This document shows positions 1 to 6,529 of a DNA stretch of 8,442 nucleotides, piece by piece. The stretch is from contig JAUWMM010000059.1 in the NCBI GenBank assembly GCA_030613145.1, forward strand, positions 1-8,442. The letters are read 5' to 3'. The notes under the pieces are model-generated. The model saw only the letters and a list, made by a program, of their open reading frames with translations, made no database searches and had not been told where the DNA came from. Origin of the DNA: Desulfobacterales bacterium (GTDB lineage: Bacteria > Desulfobacterota > Desulfobacteria > Desulfobacterales > C00003060). How positions within the stretch are numbered: position 1 is the first letter of the stretch; every line of letters begins with the position of its first letter. The translations under genes were made by a program, and so were the position numbers.

Positions 1-124
1 CTTTCGAATTGCCGTGTTTACCATTTTTCATCTGTTTGTGGCCTTCTCCTTTACTTTCCAAGCGGTTATGATATGGTATGCAGATCAAAACATCAACCAC
101 TTTTTTGTCTCTGAAGGGGCCAAG

Positions 125-1147
125 ATGCCAATTCCCGGCAATCTCCTCACCACGGCTATGGCTGTCATGCCACACAAGGACGTGGGGCGAGCCCTTGATA
201 TGGCCCTGTCTCTGGACGTGCCTTTCTGGCCCCAACTCCCGCTATTCAGCTACTACGAAGATATGTATGTCCAGGCCTCAGAGCACTTCCCCGGAATTCT
301 GCTCGATATAGAAAAACGCACACTGCGCTTTTCCATGGAAAAATTCATCACCGAATTTGAAGAATGCATGGCCCACTTTGATAATCCAGAGTATTTTGAT
401 GTCAGCGAGACTTATTCCGCTGTCTATAGCCGCTTCCTGGCCTTGGACCTTTCAGAGAGGCCTGCCATACGGGGCCAATTAGAGGGGCCCATTAGCTTTG
501 GGTTCAATGTGGTGGATCAGGATGACCGTCCCATTCTTTTTAACGATACGGTCCGTCCATTTATGCTGGAGTTTATGGCAAAACGTATTAACGCTCAACT
601 AAGCCGGCTGAAAAAACTCAATTCCAATGCCTTCATGTTTATCGATGAACCAGGTCTTCAATTCGTGTTCAGCGGCATGGCCGGTTATGGTGATTTAGCG
701 GCACGTAGAGATATGGAGACCTTTTTCGCGATGATCAACAGACCGCGTGGAGTGCATTTATGCGGCAATCCGGATTGGGATTTTCTTCTCGGGCTCGACC
801 TTGATGTTCTATCTCTTGATGTTTATACTAATGGAGAGGTGTTCGCATCCTATGCGGCTTCCATTCGTAAGTTTTTGGACCGGGGAGCGGTACTTGTCTG
901 GGGGATTGTTCCCACGAACTTTGAGCCTTTTGAGAAAGAAGACATGATTTCCTTGGAAAAACAGCTTGAAGAGGTATGGACAACCCTGCAAAAGAAGGGC
1001 ATTGACAGGGAATTCCTTCTTTCCCGAAGTTTGCTTTCACCTGCCACCTGCTGTTTGGTAAATCCGGACAGGGAGAAGACCGTGGAGAAGTCATTCAAAA
1101 TGATCAAGAGTCTGTCTGAAAAGCTTCGCGAAAAATACAGGTTGTAA
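125..1147 (+). CDS. MetE-core / UroD-superfamily zinc methyltransferase-like protein
   Basis: Predicted cytoplasmic TIM-barrel protein of the cobalamin-independent methionine synthase C-terminal / uroporphyrinogen decarboxylase superfamily, 340 aa, close to the size of stand-alone MetE-core proteins that lack the folate-binding N-terminal half. Seen: an IDEPGL motif (residues 173-178) matching the DEPA(L) motif of MetE; HLC (H211, C213), matching the His-x-Cys zinc ligands; and SPATCC near the C-terminus (C309/C310), matching the last zinc Cys. In this superfamily the zinc activates a thiol acceptor for methyl transfer. The methyl donor is unknown; a corrinoid or folate-independent donor is plausible because the folate domain is absent. 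I chose ATG 125 because AGGGG lies 6-10 bases upstream and the protein then begins MPIPGNLL. The frame stays open to the window edge (GTG at 14, ATG at 68), but that extension is a Phe-rich stretch unlike the family. The hybrid kinase gene follows 14 bases later. Substrate assignment is uncertain; the family call is firm. Confidence 0.8.
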   Translation: MPIPGNLLTTAMAVMPHKDVGRALDMALSLDVPFWPQLPLFSYYEDMYVQASEHFPGILLDIEKRTLRFSMEKFITEFEECMAHFDNPEYFDVSETYSAVYSRFLALDLSERPAIRGQLEGPISFGFNVVDQDDRPILFNDTVRPFMLEFMAKRINAQLSRLKKLNSNAFMFIDEPGLQFVFSGMAGYGDLAARRDMETFFAMINRPRGVHLCGNPDWDFLLGLDLDVLSLDVYTNGEVFASYAASIRKFLDRGAVLVWGIVPTNFEPFEKEDMISLEKQLEEVWTTLQKKGIDREFLLSRSLLSPATCCLVNPDREKTVEKSFKMIKSLSEKLREKYRL

Positions 1148-1161
1148 AAAAGGATATTATC

Positions 1162-2757
1162 ATGGCTAAGCCAACATGCGAAGAATTGGAACAAGAGATC
1201 AAGAAGTTAAAAAAAGAAGCGGTTGAGCGCAAGCGAACAAAGGAGGCGCTGCGTCTAAGCGAAGCACGTCTCCGCGCAACAATTGACAGCTTGCCGTTCG
1301 ACTTCTTTATACTGGACGAAACTAACCGTTATGTAATGCAAAGCGCCAGCTCTCTGGAGCGTTGGGGCGATATAACAGGAAAGCGCCCTGAGGATCTGGT
1401 TACGGACGAGTCTACCTTGGCTTTATGGGAAGCTAACAACCGCAGGGCTTTTGCCGGTGAAGTAGTCAAAGGTGAGGTTGAGTTTAAGGCGCCAAAAGAG
1501 CACAAATTTTTCTACAATATTGTATCTCCGATTAGTGATGCAGGAAAGATACGAGGTATTTTAGGTGTAAATATCGACATCACTGATCGCAAGAAGGCAG
1601 AAGAAGAACGAGAAAAATTTGAAGCGCAGTTCCGAGAAGCTCAGAAGATGGAGGCCATCGGCACCCTTGCAGGCGGCATTGCCCATGACTTCAACAACCT
1701 GCTAACGACCATCCAGGGGACCGCCTCATTGATGCTTTTCGATGTTGATTCTAAAGATCCACATTATGAACTGCTGCAAATGATCACAAAACAGGTCCGG
1801 AGGGGGGCCAGTCTTACGGCCCAGCTTTTAGGATATGCCAGCAAAGGAAGATATGAGGTAAAACCGATCAGCCTCAACCAGATAGTCGAAGAAACCTCTG
1901 ATACATTTGGTAGGACCCATAAAGAGATCACTATTCATCGAGAATTAACTGAGGACTTATCCAGCATAGAGGCTGACCAGTCGCAAATTGAGCAGGTCCT
2001 GCTGAATCTGTACATAAATGCCTCTGGGGCCATGCCTCGTGGAGGGAAGCTTACCTTAAAGACCACGAATGTAACCCACAACGATATAAAAGACATAGCG
2101 CCTAATCCAAGATCCGGCAGCTATGTTCTCCTAACGGTAACCGACACAGGCACAGGTATGGACAAAGAGACCCAGGAGAGAATCTTTGAACCATTCTTTA
2201 CCACCAAAAAAATGGGAAGAGGCACAGGCCCCGGGCTGGCTTCTGCTTATGGAATCATCAAAGGCCATCGCGGATACATCCATGTCGATTCTGAAAAAGG
2301 ACGTGGTACAACCTTCAGCATTTATTTCCCCGCATCAGACAAAGAAGTCGTGACGGCTATCAAACCTGCCAAGTACGTTATAGAGGGAAGCGGCACCATC
2401 CTCCTTGTAGACGATGAAGACCTGGTATTAGACACAGCCGTCATGATGCTCGAGAAAGTAGGATACACCGTGCTCGAGGCCAAAGGCGGCAGGGAGGCCG
2501 TTGAGATCTATGAAGCAAACAAAGATAAAATAGATCTGGTCATCCTTGACATGATCATGCCGGACATGGGTGGTGGTGAGGCCTATGACAGAATGAAAGA
2601 GATCAATCCCGACGTAAAGGTACTCCTTTCCAGCGGATACAGCATAGAAGGCGAGGCGACCGAAATCTTGGAACGAGGCTGTGACGGCTTTCTTCAGAAG
2701 CCGTTCAATATAAAGGAGCTGTCCGGGAAAATCAGAGAGTTTCTCGATAAGGGATAG
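1162..2757 (+). CDS. Soluble PAS hybrid histidine kinase with C-terminal receiver
   Basis: Cytoplasmic hybrid sensor kinase, 531 aa, with no membrane segment. Domains in order: a charged N-terminal coiled coil (about 1-35), a PAS sensor domain (about 36-145, ending in the DITDRK linker), a HisKA dimerisation domain with phospho-accepting H175 in [11 protein letters not shown], a HATPase domain with N286 (N box), DTGTGM (328-333, G1), the EPFFTTK F box and GRGTGPGLA (352-360, G2), and a receiver domain (about 411-530) with the acidic pocket D417/D418, phospho-acceptor D463, S491 and K513. It should autophosphorylate on H175 and pass the phosphate to D463. No DNA-binding output domain is present, so a partner response regulator or Hpt protein elsewhere is expected. 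One oddity is P357 in the G2 box, where Leu is usual. The start ATG follows AAGGAT in a 14-base gap after the methyltransferase gene, which suggests one transcript. The signal sensed is unknown. Confidence 0.93.
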   Translation: MAKPTCEELEQEIKKLKKEAVERKRTKEALRLSEARLRATIDSLPFDFFILDETNRYVMQSASSLERWGDITGKRPEDLVTDESTLALWEANNRRAFAGEVVKGEVEFKAPKEHKFFYNIVSPISDAGKIRGILGVNIDITDRKKAEEEREKFEAQFREAQKMEAIGTLAGGIAHDFNNLLTTIQGTASLMLFDVDSKDPHYELLQMITKQVRRGASLTAQLLGYASKGRYEVKPISLNQIVEETSDTFGRTHKEITIHRELTEDLSSIEADQSQIEQVLLNLYINASGAMPRGGKLTLKTTNVTHNDIKDIAPNPRSGSYVLLTVTDTGTGMDKETQERIFEPFFTTKKMGRGTGPGLASAYGIIKGHRGYIHVDSEKGRGTTFSIYFPASDKEVVTAIKPAKYVIEGSGTILLVDDEDLVLDTAVMMLEKVGYTVLEAKGGREAVEIYEANKDKIDLVILDMIMPDMGGGEAYDRMKEINPDVKVLLSSGYSIEGEATEILERGCDGFLQKPFNIKELSGKIREFLDKG

Positions 2758-2902
2758 GGCAACGCTCAGAAAGCATCAAACCTTTCCATAAATTGTTCCA
2801 AATCGGAATACAATAGGGTCACAGAACGGAGGAGCAGGGTCGACGGAGAAGTGAATCAGAGATCTGTTGTCTCTCGCAATATTGATATTGAAAGGCATCA
2901 CA

Positions 2903-3223
2903 ATGAGTAAAACAATTACATCAGACGAACTAGAGATTATGTTAAATGGACATAACCCGCCGCGAGTTATTGATGTCCGGAGGAAATCTGATTACGAGAG
3001 CGATCCATCTATGATACCGGGTGCCATATGGATGGATCCTGAAAAAGTGGATGTCTGGAGCAAGAAATTAGGTAATGAAGATGTGGTGGTTTATTGTGTG
3101 CGTGGTGGTTCTGTCAGCAAATCGACACTAGAGAAATTACATGGGTTGAACATCAATGCGAGATATATTGATGGAGGAATTGTGTCCTGGAAGGAATCGG
3201 GTAAATCAGTAACGAAAACATAA
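2903..3223 (+). CDS. Single-domain rhodanese-like sulfurtransferase
   Basis: Small cytoplasmic protein of 106 aa forming one rhodanese domain of GlpE/PspE size. The CH2A-type motif VIDVR lies at residues 22-26. The active-site loop CVRGGS begins with C65 in the context VVYCVRGGSVSKS, where the Cys would carry the persulfide. The C-terminal YIDGGIVSWKESG matches the usual end of the fold. It is expected to move sulfane sulfur from a donor such as thiosulfate to a thiol acceptor or protein, but the physiological partner cannot be told. ATG 2903 is preferred because GAAAGG lies just upstream and the rhodanese fold starts there; an upstream TTG at 2867 would only add a non-homologous 12-residue tail. 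There is no signal peptide. The stop codon TAA overlaps an ATG (TAATG, 3221-3225) leading into the degraded frame downstream. The 145 bases upstream hold no clear terminator or promoter, only a weak TACAAT (2809-2814). Confidence 0.9.
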   Translation: MSKTITSDELEIMLNGHNPPRVIDVRRKSDYESDPSMIPGAIWMDPEKVDVWSKKLGNEDVVVYCVRGGSVSKSTLEKLHGLNINARYIDGGIVSWKESGKSVTKT

Positions 3224-3410
3224 TGGGAGATTAGGATACGTAGGCGGCGGAACCGGGCTAATTCTTTTTGCTTATTTTCTTGAAAATCCAGATTTTCAGG
3301 AATGGGCGACAGCTAAAATAGCAATAGCAGCTGTAGGTGGAATTATAGTCTTTTTGAAACTCATCGGCCGAAGTAGCCACCTGGCTACGACGGCCGAAAT
3401 GGCGTGGTGA
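3213..3410 (+). pseudogene. Start-less frame for a small two-helix membrane protein, tail supplied by the hairpin element
   Basis: This frame has no ATG, GTG or TTG in its first half, but from about 3231 it reads like a real small membrane protein. It has a glycine-rich hydrophobic segment (GGGTGLILFAYFL), a polar turn (ENPDFQEWATAK) and a second hydrophobic segment (IAIAAVGGIIVFLKLIGR). It then runs into the hairpin element, which supplies the final SSHLATTAEMAWW and the TGA. The ATG at 3223, overlapping the rhodanese stop as TAATG, would be a natural coupled start, but that frame stops after three codons (ATG GGA GAT TAG). A single small indel near 3226-3235 would join the ATG to the membrane frame. 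I infer a frameshifted remnant, or an assembly error, of a gene translationally coupled to the rhodanese. The family is not recognised. Confidence 0.4.
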
Positions 3411-3527
3411 CCCGCCATAGTCTCGGCGAAGGCGGGTTATTGCTTCGGCGAGTTCCGCCGTCCTGAGACACAGCCAGGATGCCCTGTGCGGGAGCATAGG
3501 GAGGCTTCACTTGAATAAGTGGAGCCT
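3364..3527 (+). repeat. Chain of six hairpins; candidate structured RNA or palindromic mobile repeat
   Basis: Six stems follow one another in 164 bases. H1, 3364-3397: TCGGCCG / CGGCCGA and GTAGCCA / TGGCTAC around an AA/GA internal loop. H2, 3399-3418: ATGGCG / CGCCAT. H3, 3422-3452: a 10-bp stem with one G-G mismatch. H4, 3459-3481: 7 bp including TCCTG / CAGGA. H5, 3482-3501: CCCTGTGC / GCATAGGG around a GGGA (GNRA-type) loop. H6, 3502-3527: AGGCTTCACTT / AAGTGGAGCCT around GAAT. H4, H5 and H6 abut with no spacer. Each of these three has one wobble pair (3460-3480, 3486-3497, 3507-3522) that is G-U on the + strand and would be A-C on the - strand, which favours a + strand RNA. The G+C-rich 5' half resembles palindromic intergenic repeats I associate with Desulfobacterota genomes; that is recollection, not a search. 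H6 is not followed by a T-run, so it is not an ordinary terminator. Alternative pairings (CCCGCC 3411-3416 with GGCGGG 3431-3436) are possible. Confidence 0.6.
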
Positions 3528-3539
3528 ATCGTGTATACT
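3511..3539 (+). promoter_or_regulatory. Sigma70-like promoter for the CxxC protein / radical SAM operon
   Basis: TTGAAT (3511-3516) and TATACT (3534-3539) are separated by exactly 17 bases and match the -35 consensus at 4 of 6 positions and the -10 consensus at 5 of 6. Transcription would start near 3546 and leave a leader of about 86 bases before ATG 3632. The -35 box covers the loop of hairpin H6, so the promoter is embedded in the end of the structured element. From 3540 to 3617 I see no gene I can support. Confidence 0.45.
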
Positions 3540-3631
3540 GGGTTGTCAATACCTCAAAATCACCATGTATTTCGATCTCGCCTGTTTTGGTGCAGTCAAA
3601 TTGGGGCCGTTATTTAAGGAGCTAACTGACT

Positions 3632-4027
3632 ATGGCAATAAGCAGCCTTGACGGACTGTTTACTCAGGAGCTTTTGAAAAAGCTATTTCCAAAAAACCGA
3701 TCAGACCAGTTTTTTGATGCACTTTACGGAGACAGAACGGATGGTGCTTATGATATAAGCCTGGAATTCAAGGGACACAACCAAAACGAATTGCGGTTTG
3801 AGTTTCACCTGAAGCAGCGGCCGGGGAAATGTCTGGCGTGTAATCTCACTTTTGGGCTACCAAGAATATTCTCTTCCCATCCAACCATAAATATCAACGG
3901 GTTAGTTCATGAGATCGACCATCTGCTGAATGGGCAAGCGAGGTGCGCAAACTGGCAACTAGGCAGCACCCATGTAGTATACAATGACCTCCATGTTATC
4001 CCATTAATCCTTTTTTTGGATATCTGA
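3632..4027 (+). CDS. Conserved hypothetical CxxC protein (Desulfobacterota type)
   Basis: Soluble protein of 131 aa with no signal peptide or membrane segment. I recognise the overall pattern (an LFPKxRxDQFFDALYGD N-terminal block, a GAYDIxLxFKG strand, QRPGKCLACNLTFGLP, then HEIDxLL and CANWQLGSTH near the end) as a family common in Desulfobacterota that databases have sometimes given the misleading name 'pancreas/duodenum homeobox protein 1'. It has nothing to do with homeobox proteins and no function is known to me. Visible features: a CLAC motif (CxxC) in the middle and one more Cys in RCANW, which could bind a metal or form a redox pair. The start has a good Shine-Dalgarno (AAGGAG, 3616-3621). 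The radical SAM gene begins 11 bases after its stop, so the two are probably co-transcribed from the promoter at 3511-3539. Confidence 0.8.
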   Translation: MAISSLDGLFTQELLKKLFPKNRSDQFFDALYGDRTDGAYDISLEFKGHNQNELRFEFHLKQRPGKCLACNLTFGLPRIFSSHPTININGLVHEIDHLLNGQARCANWQLGSTHVVYNDLHVIPLILFLDI

Positions 4028-4038
4028 CCCCCTGCTCT

Positions 4039-5097
4039 ATGCTCATCGACCCGGGACCAATTAGACCACCAAGTGAGGCTAACAGCTACCTTATCCGTGT
4101 CACCAGGAACTGCCCGTGGAACAAGTGTCTGTTCTGTCCGGTTTACAAGAAACATAGGTATGAGCCAAGGCCTGTCGAGGATATTCTTGCTGAAATAGAC
4201 TATGATGCACAGACCCTTGGCGACAGGTTCAAGAGCGCTTTTCTTCAGGACGCCAATCCTATTCAAACGCCGACACCTGATTTGATTAAGATCATAAGTA
4301 CGATAAAAGACGCCTTTCCATCCATAAGAACCGTGACAACCTACGGCAGGTCCAGCACCATTAAGAAAAAGTCAATCGAAGAACTGGTGGAGCTACGAGG
4401 CGCAGGCCTCACACGAATCCACTGTGGCCTTGAGTCAGGCTATGATGCCTTGTTGAGATATATGAAAAAAGGTTCCAATGCCAAGATCCTGATTGAGGGC
4501 GGGCAAAAAGTTAAGCAGGCGGGTTTGGAATTGTGCCACTATGTAATACCTGGTCTCGGCGGGGACCTTCAACTCGAAGGGCGTCCTACATGGAAAAGAC
4601 ATGCTGAAGAGACTGCGCGGGTCATAAACGAAGTGAATCCTGATTATGTGCGCCTGAGAACCTTGGGTGTTCATCCGGCAACGCCGCTGGTGAAAAAGGT
4701 AAGTTGCGGGGAATTCAAGAGGTTAACAGACCCTGAAATAGTCGAAGAAATCAGATACTTCATCGAAAGCCTTGATGGAGTCTCCAGCAGAATTAGAAGT
4801 GATCATAATTTAAACCTGCTAATGGAAATAATTGGGACGATGCCGGACGACAAAGAAAAAATCCTTTCCACAATTGACACCTATTTAAAGCTGCCCCTTA
4901 TCGATAAGTACGGATTCAGATTCTGGACCTTATTGTACAGGTATAAAGTTGTCTCCAAGTTCACACTCACAGAAGCTGAACACATGAGGGACTTCATGCA
5001 TGAGAAGTGGGGAATCGACCCAAACAGAGATTTGAATCCAGTTGATATTCAAAATCTTGAACATATTGTTGAGTCTCTCCTCATGCAGCGTATATAG
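4039..5097 (+). CDS. Radical SAM protein with CX4CX2C cluster motif
   Basis: Cytoplasmic radical SAM enzyme of 352 aa in the Elp3/MiaB/NifB-like superfamily. The cluster-binding cysteines are C25, C30 and C33 in RNCPWNKCLFCPVYK, giving CX4CX2C spacing instead of the canonical CX3CX2C. An aromatic residue just before the last Cys (F32) is as usual. Downstream are a barrel strand with TTYGRSSTI, the IHCGLESGYDALLRYMKKG block (typical SAM-binding GLES-type motif) and HYVIPGLGG. The C-terminal third (SDHNLNLLMEIIGTMPDDKEK onward) lacks extra cysteine clusters, so I see no SPASM or auxiliary Fe-S domain. It should cleave SAM reductively to a 5'-deoxyadenosyl radical; the substrate is unknown. There is no strong Shine-Dalgarno before ATG 4039, and with only 11 bases after the upstream stop, translation may depend on coupling to the CxxC protein gene. 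The two products may act together, as inferred from linkage only. Confidence 0.88.
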   Translation: MLIDPGPIRPPSEANSYLIRVTRNCPWNKCLFCPVYKKHRYEPRPVEDILAEIDYDAQTLGDRFKSAFLQDANPIQTPTPDLIKIISTIKDAFPSIRTVTTYGRSSTIKKKSIEELVELRGAGLTRIHCGLESGYDALLRYMKKGSNAKILIEGGQKVKQAGLELCHYVIPGLGGDLQLEGRPTWKRHAEETARVINEVNPDYVRLRTLGVHPATPLVKKVSCGEFKRLTDPEIVEEIRYFIESLDGVSSRIRSDHNLNLLMEIIGTMPDDKEKILSTIDTYLKLPLIDKYGFRFWTLLYRYKVVSKFTLTEAEHMRDFMHEKWGIDPNRDLNPVDIQNLEHIVESLLMQRI

Positions 5098-5196
5098 GCG
5101 CCGGCACGGGAGATGGTAATAGTAGGGTCACATCGGTACAGATTCTGGCGCTGACCACTCCTTTTGTCTATACACAATAAAACAGGGGGATATGAA

Positions 5197-6333
5197 ATGT
5201 TCAAGGAATCAAAAGTCACCAGGTTAAGTATTCCGGGTTGGAAGGCTGTCTTCCGAGCAGAAATCCGTCCGGGCATTCTTTCATTCATAGCAGTACATGA
5301 CACCACACGCGGAAGCGCCCTGGGCGGCTGCCGCATGGTCAAATACGTCAGCGAATCACAGGCACTGACCGACGTTCTCAGGCTCAGCAGGGGCATGACA
5401 TTTAAAAACACTATTGCTGGTCTGCCGCTGGGCGGGGGAAAGGCGGTTATTGTCTGCGACCCCGGGGTTAAGGGGAAAACCCGCCAGGCTGTCCTGAAGG
5501 AGTTCGGAAAATTCGTAGCCTGGGTCAACAGGTCGGACGACCTCTATTACACTGCAGAGGACATGAATACGACTATTGAAGATATGCGGGTTGTAAAGAA
5601 ATACACGCGCAACATCTTCGGGACCAGGGTCGATCCTTCTCCGTATACAGCGATCGGAGTATTCAGTGCCATGGAATACGCAGTGGATTATTTTGCCATG
5701 GACCTGTTTGAAGGTGAGCGCCGCCTGAAAGGGAAAAAAGTCCTGGTTCAGGGCCTTGGAAAGGTCGGGTCAGTACTCCTGGAACTGCTCCATGAGGCAG
5801 GCGCCGAGCTTGTGATCAGCCACACAAGGGAAAAGGGTATTAAGGATGCACTGAAAAAATATCCTAACGCCTCTGTTGTGGACCCTGGTAAATATCTTGA
5901 GGCGGAAGTGGACATTTTCGCGCCGTGTGCGCGGGGAGAGGTTGTTAAAAGCATAGATGTTGAAAATGTCAGGTTCAAGATACTTTGCGGGGCCGCGAAC
6001 AACCAGCTCCAGAACCCCGTTACCGGTCATCTTCTCCACCGGCGAGGTATCGTGTACTGTCCGGATTATATCTCGAACATGGGGGGCGTATGTTCAATAC
6101 AGTACCTGGAGGTTGAGAAATTCAGCAGGGAAAAGACGATAAAAAAGATAAAAAGGACCGTCCGCAAAATGCTCGGAACGACTTTCAGAACTGCATTCAG
6201 AAAAAAGATCCCCTTCAATGCTGCGGTTGATCACGTGGTAGATCAGATCGTGTGGGGAAACTCAATAGACGGGCTTAATTACCTTAACAGAAAGATCTTT
6301 CCTCTGACATATACTTCGGAACTCAGCTATTGA
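5197..6333 (+). CDS. Leu/Phe/Val/Glu dehydrogenase family enzyme
   Basis: Cytoplasmic amino-acid dehydrogenase of 378 aa, aligning best by eye with leucine dehydrogenases: oxidative deamination of an L-amino acid to its 2-oxo acid, or the reverse. Substrate-binding half: ALGGCRM (41-47), RGMTFKN with K70, LPLGGGKAV with catalytic-type K82, and YTAEDMNTT with D122. Nucleotide-binding half: a Rossmann GLGKVG (186-191), DIFAPCARG (239-247), GAANNQL (265-271) and CPDYISNMGG (288-297). These are all hallmark blocks of the Leu/Phe dehydrogenase branch. The residue after the second Rossmann strand, Asp in the leucine dehydrogenases I know (TDIN), is His here (SHTR, 208-211), hinting at altered coenzyme preference. 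ATG 5197 is chosen because AGGGGGA (5184-5190) lies 6 bases upstream; an in-frame TTG at 5164 has nothing to support it. The gene stands alone, with 99 bases before it and about 200 after. Exact substrate (Leu, Val, Ile, Phe or other) cannot be decided. Confidence 0.87.
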   Translation: MFKESKVTRLSIPGWKAVFRAEIRPGILSFIAVHDTTRGSALGGCRMVKYVSESQALTDVLRLSRGMTFKNTIAGLPLGGGKAVIVCDPGVKGKTRQAVLKEFGKFVAWVNRSDDLYYTAEDMNTTIEDMRVVKKYTRNIFGTRVDPSPYTAIGVFSAMEYAVDYFAMDLFEGERRLKGKKVLVQGLGKVGSVLLELLHEAGAELVISHTREKGIKDALKKYPNASVVDPGKYLEAEVDIFAPCARGEVVKSIDVENVRFKILCGAANNQLQNPVTGHLLHRRGIVYCPDYISNMGGVCSIQYLEVEKFSREKTIKKIKRTVRKMLGTTFRTAFRKKIPFNAAVDHVVDQIVWGNSIDGLNYLNRKIFPLTYTSELSY

Positions 6334-6431
6334 TCACGCCCTGGGAGTAATAGGTAATAGTAGAAGAATGCAATAATGCAGCACAGGTTTTCGGGCGTAT
6401 AAATCAAAGCAGCGCAAAGTTGGAATATTAC

Positions 6432-6515
6432 ATGGCCACTTATGAAGAGTTGGAAAATCTGCTTGCCAAGGCATCACGTCTTTTGTTGGATTTACTTATG
6501 TTTATGTTGCGATAG
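6432..6515 (+). other. 27-codon frame resembling a sensor-kinase N-terminus (possible remnant)
   Basis: A short frame, MATYEELENLLAKASRLL followed by LDLLMFMLR and TAG, sits 14 bases before the secreted protein gene. Its first residues resemble the MA-x-x-EELE start common to soluble PAS kinases of this group, including the one at 1162. There is no good Shine-Dalgarno before it. It could be a fragment left from a kinase gene, a small leader peptide or chance. The rest of the gap between the dehydrogenase and the secreted protein (6334-6529) shows no promoter or terminator I can support. Confidence 0.25.
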
Positions 6516-6529
6516 AAAAGGAGAAAATT

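Noticed and set aside
14..124. N-terminal extension of the methyltransferase from GTG 14 or ATG 68
   Set aside because: The added residues are Phe-rich and unlike the family, whereas ATG 125 has a Shine-Dalgarno and begins the conserved sequence.
809..1194. Several reverse-strand open frames under the methyltransferase gene
   Set aside because: They are complementary shadows of a well supported + strand gene and contain no recognisable domains.
2867..2902. TTG start giving the rhodanese a 12-residue hydrophobic extension
   Set aside because: ATG 2903 has a ribosome site and matches the domain start; the extension is too short for a signal peptide.
3258..3497. Reverse-strand open frame of 79 codons across the hairpin element
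   Set aside because: It simply translates the palindromic element (RTAELAEAITRLRR, then GRRSQVATSADE) and the complement of the membrane-protein remnant. The strand symmetry of the repeat explains it; no ribosome site or protein family fits.
3364..3527. CRISPR array or tRNA in the hairpin-rich region
   Set aside because: There are no regularly spaced identical repeats, and the stems do not form a cloverleaf with a T-loop or anticodon arm.
3502..3545. Intrinsic terminator at hairpin H6
   Set aside because: The stem is followed by ATCGTGTATACTGG with no T-run, so the hairpin does not make a standard terminator.
3565..3651. 28-codon frame (MYFDLACFGAVKL...) overlapping the start of the CxxC protein gene
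   Set aside because: No ribosome site, and it overlaps a better supported gene in another frame; probably chance.
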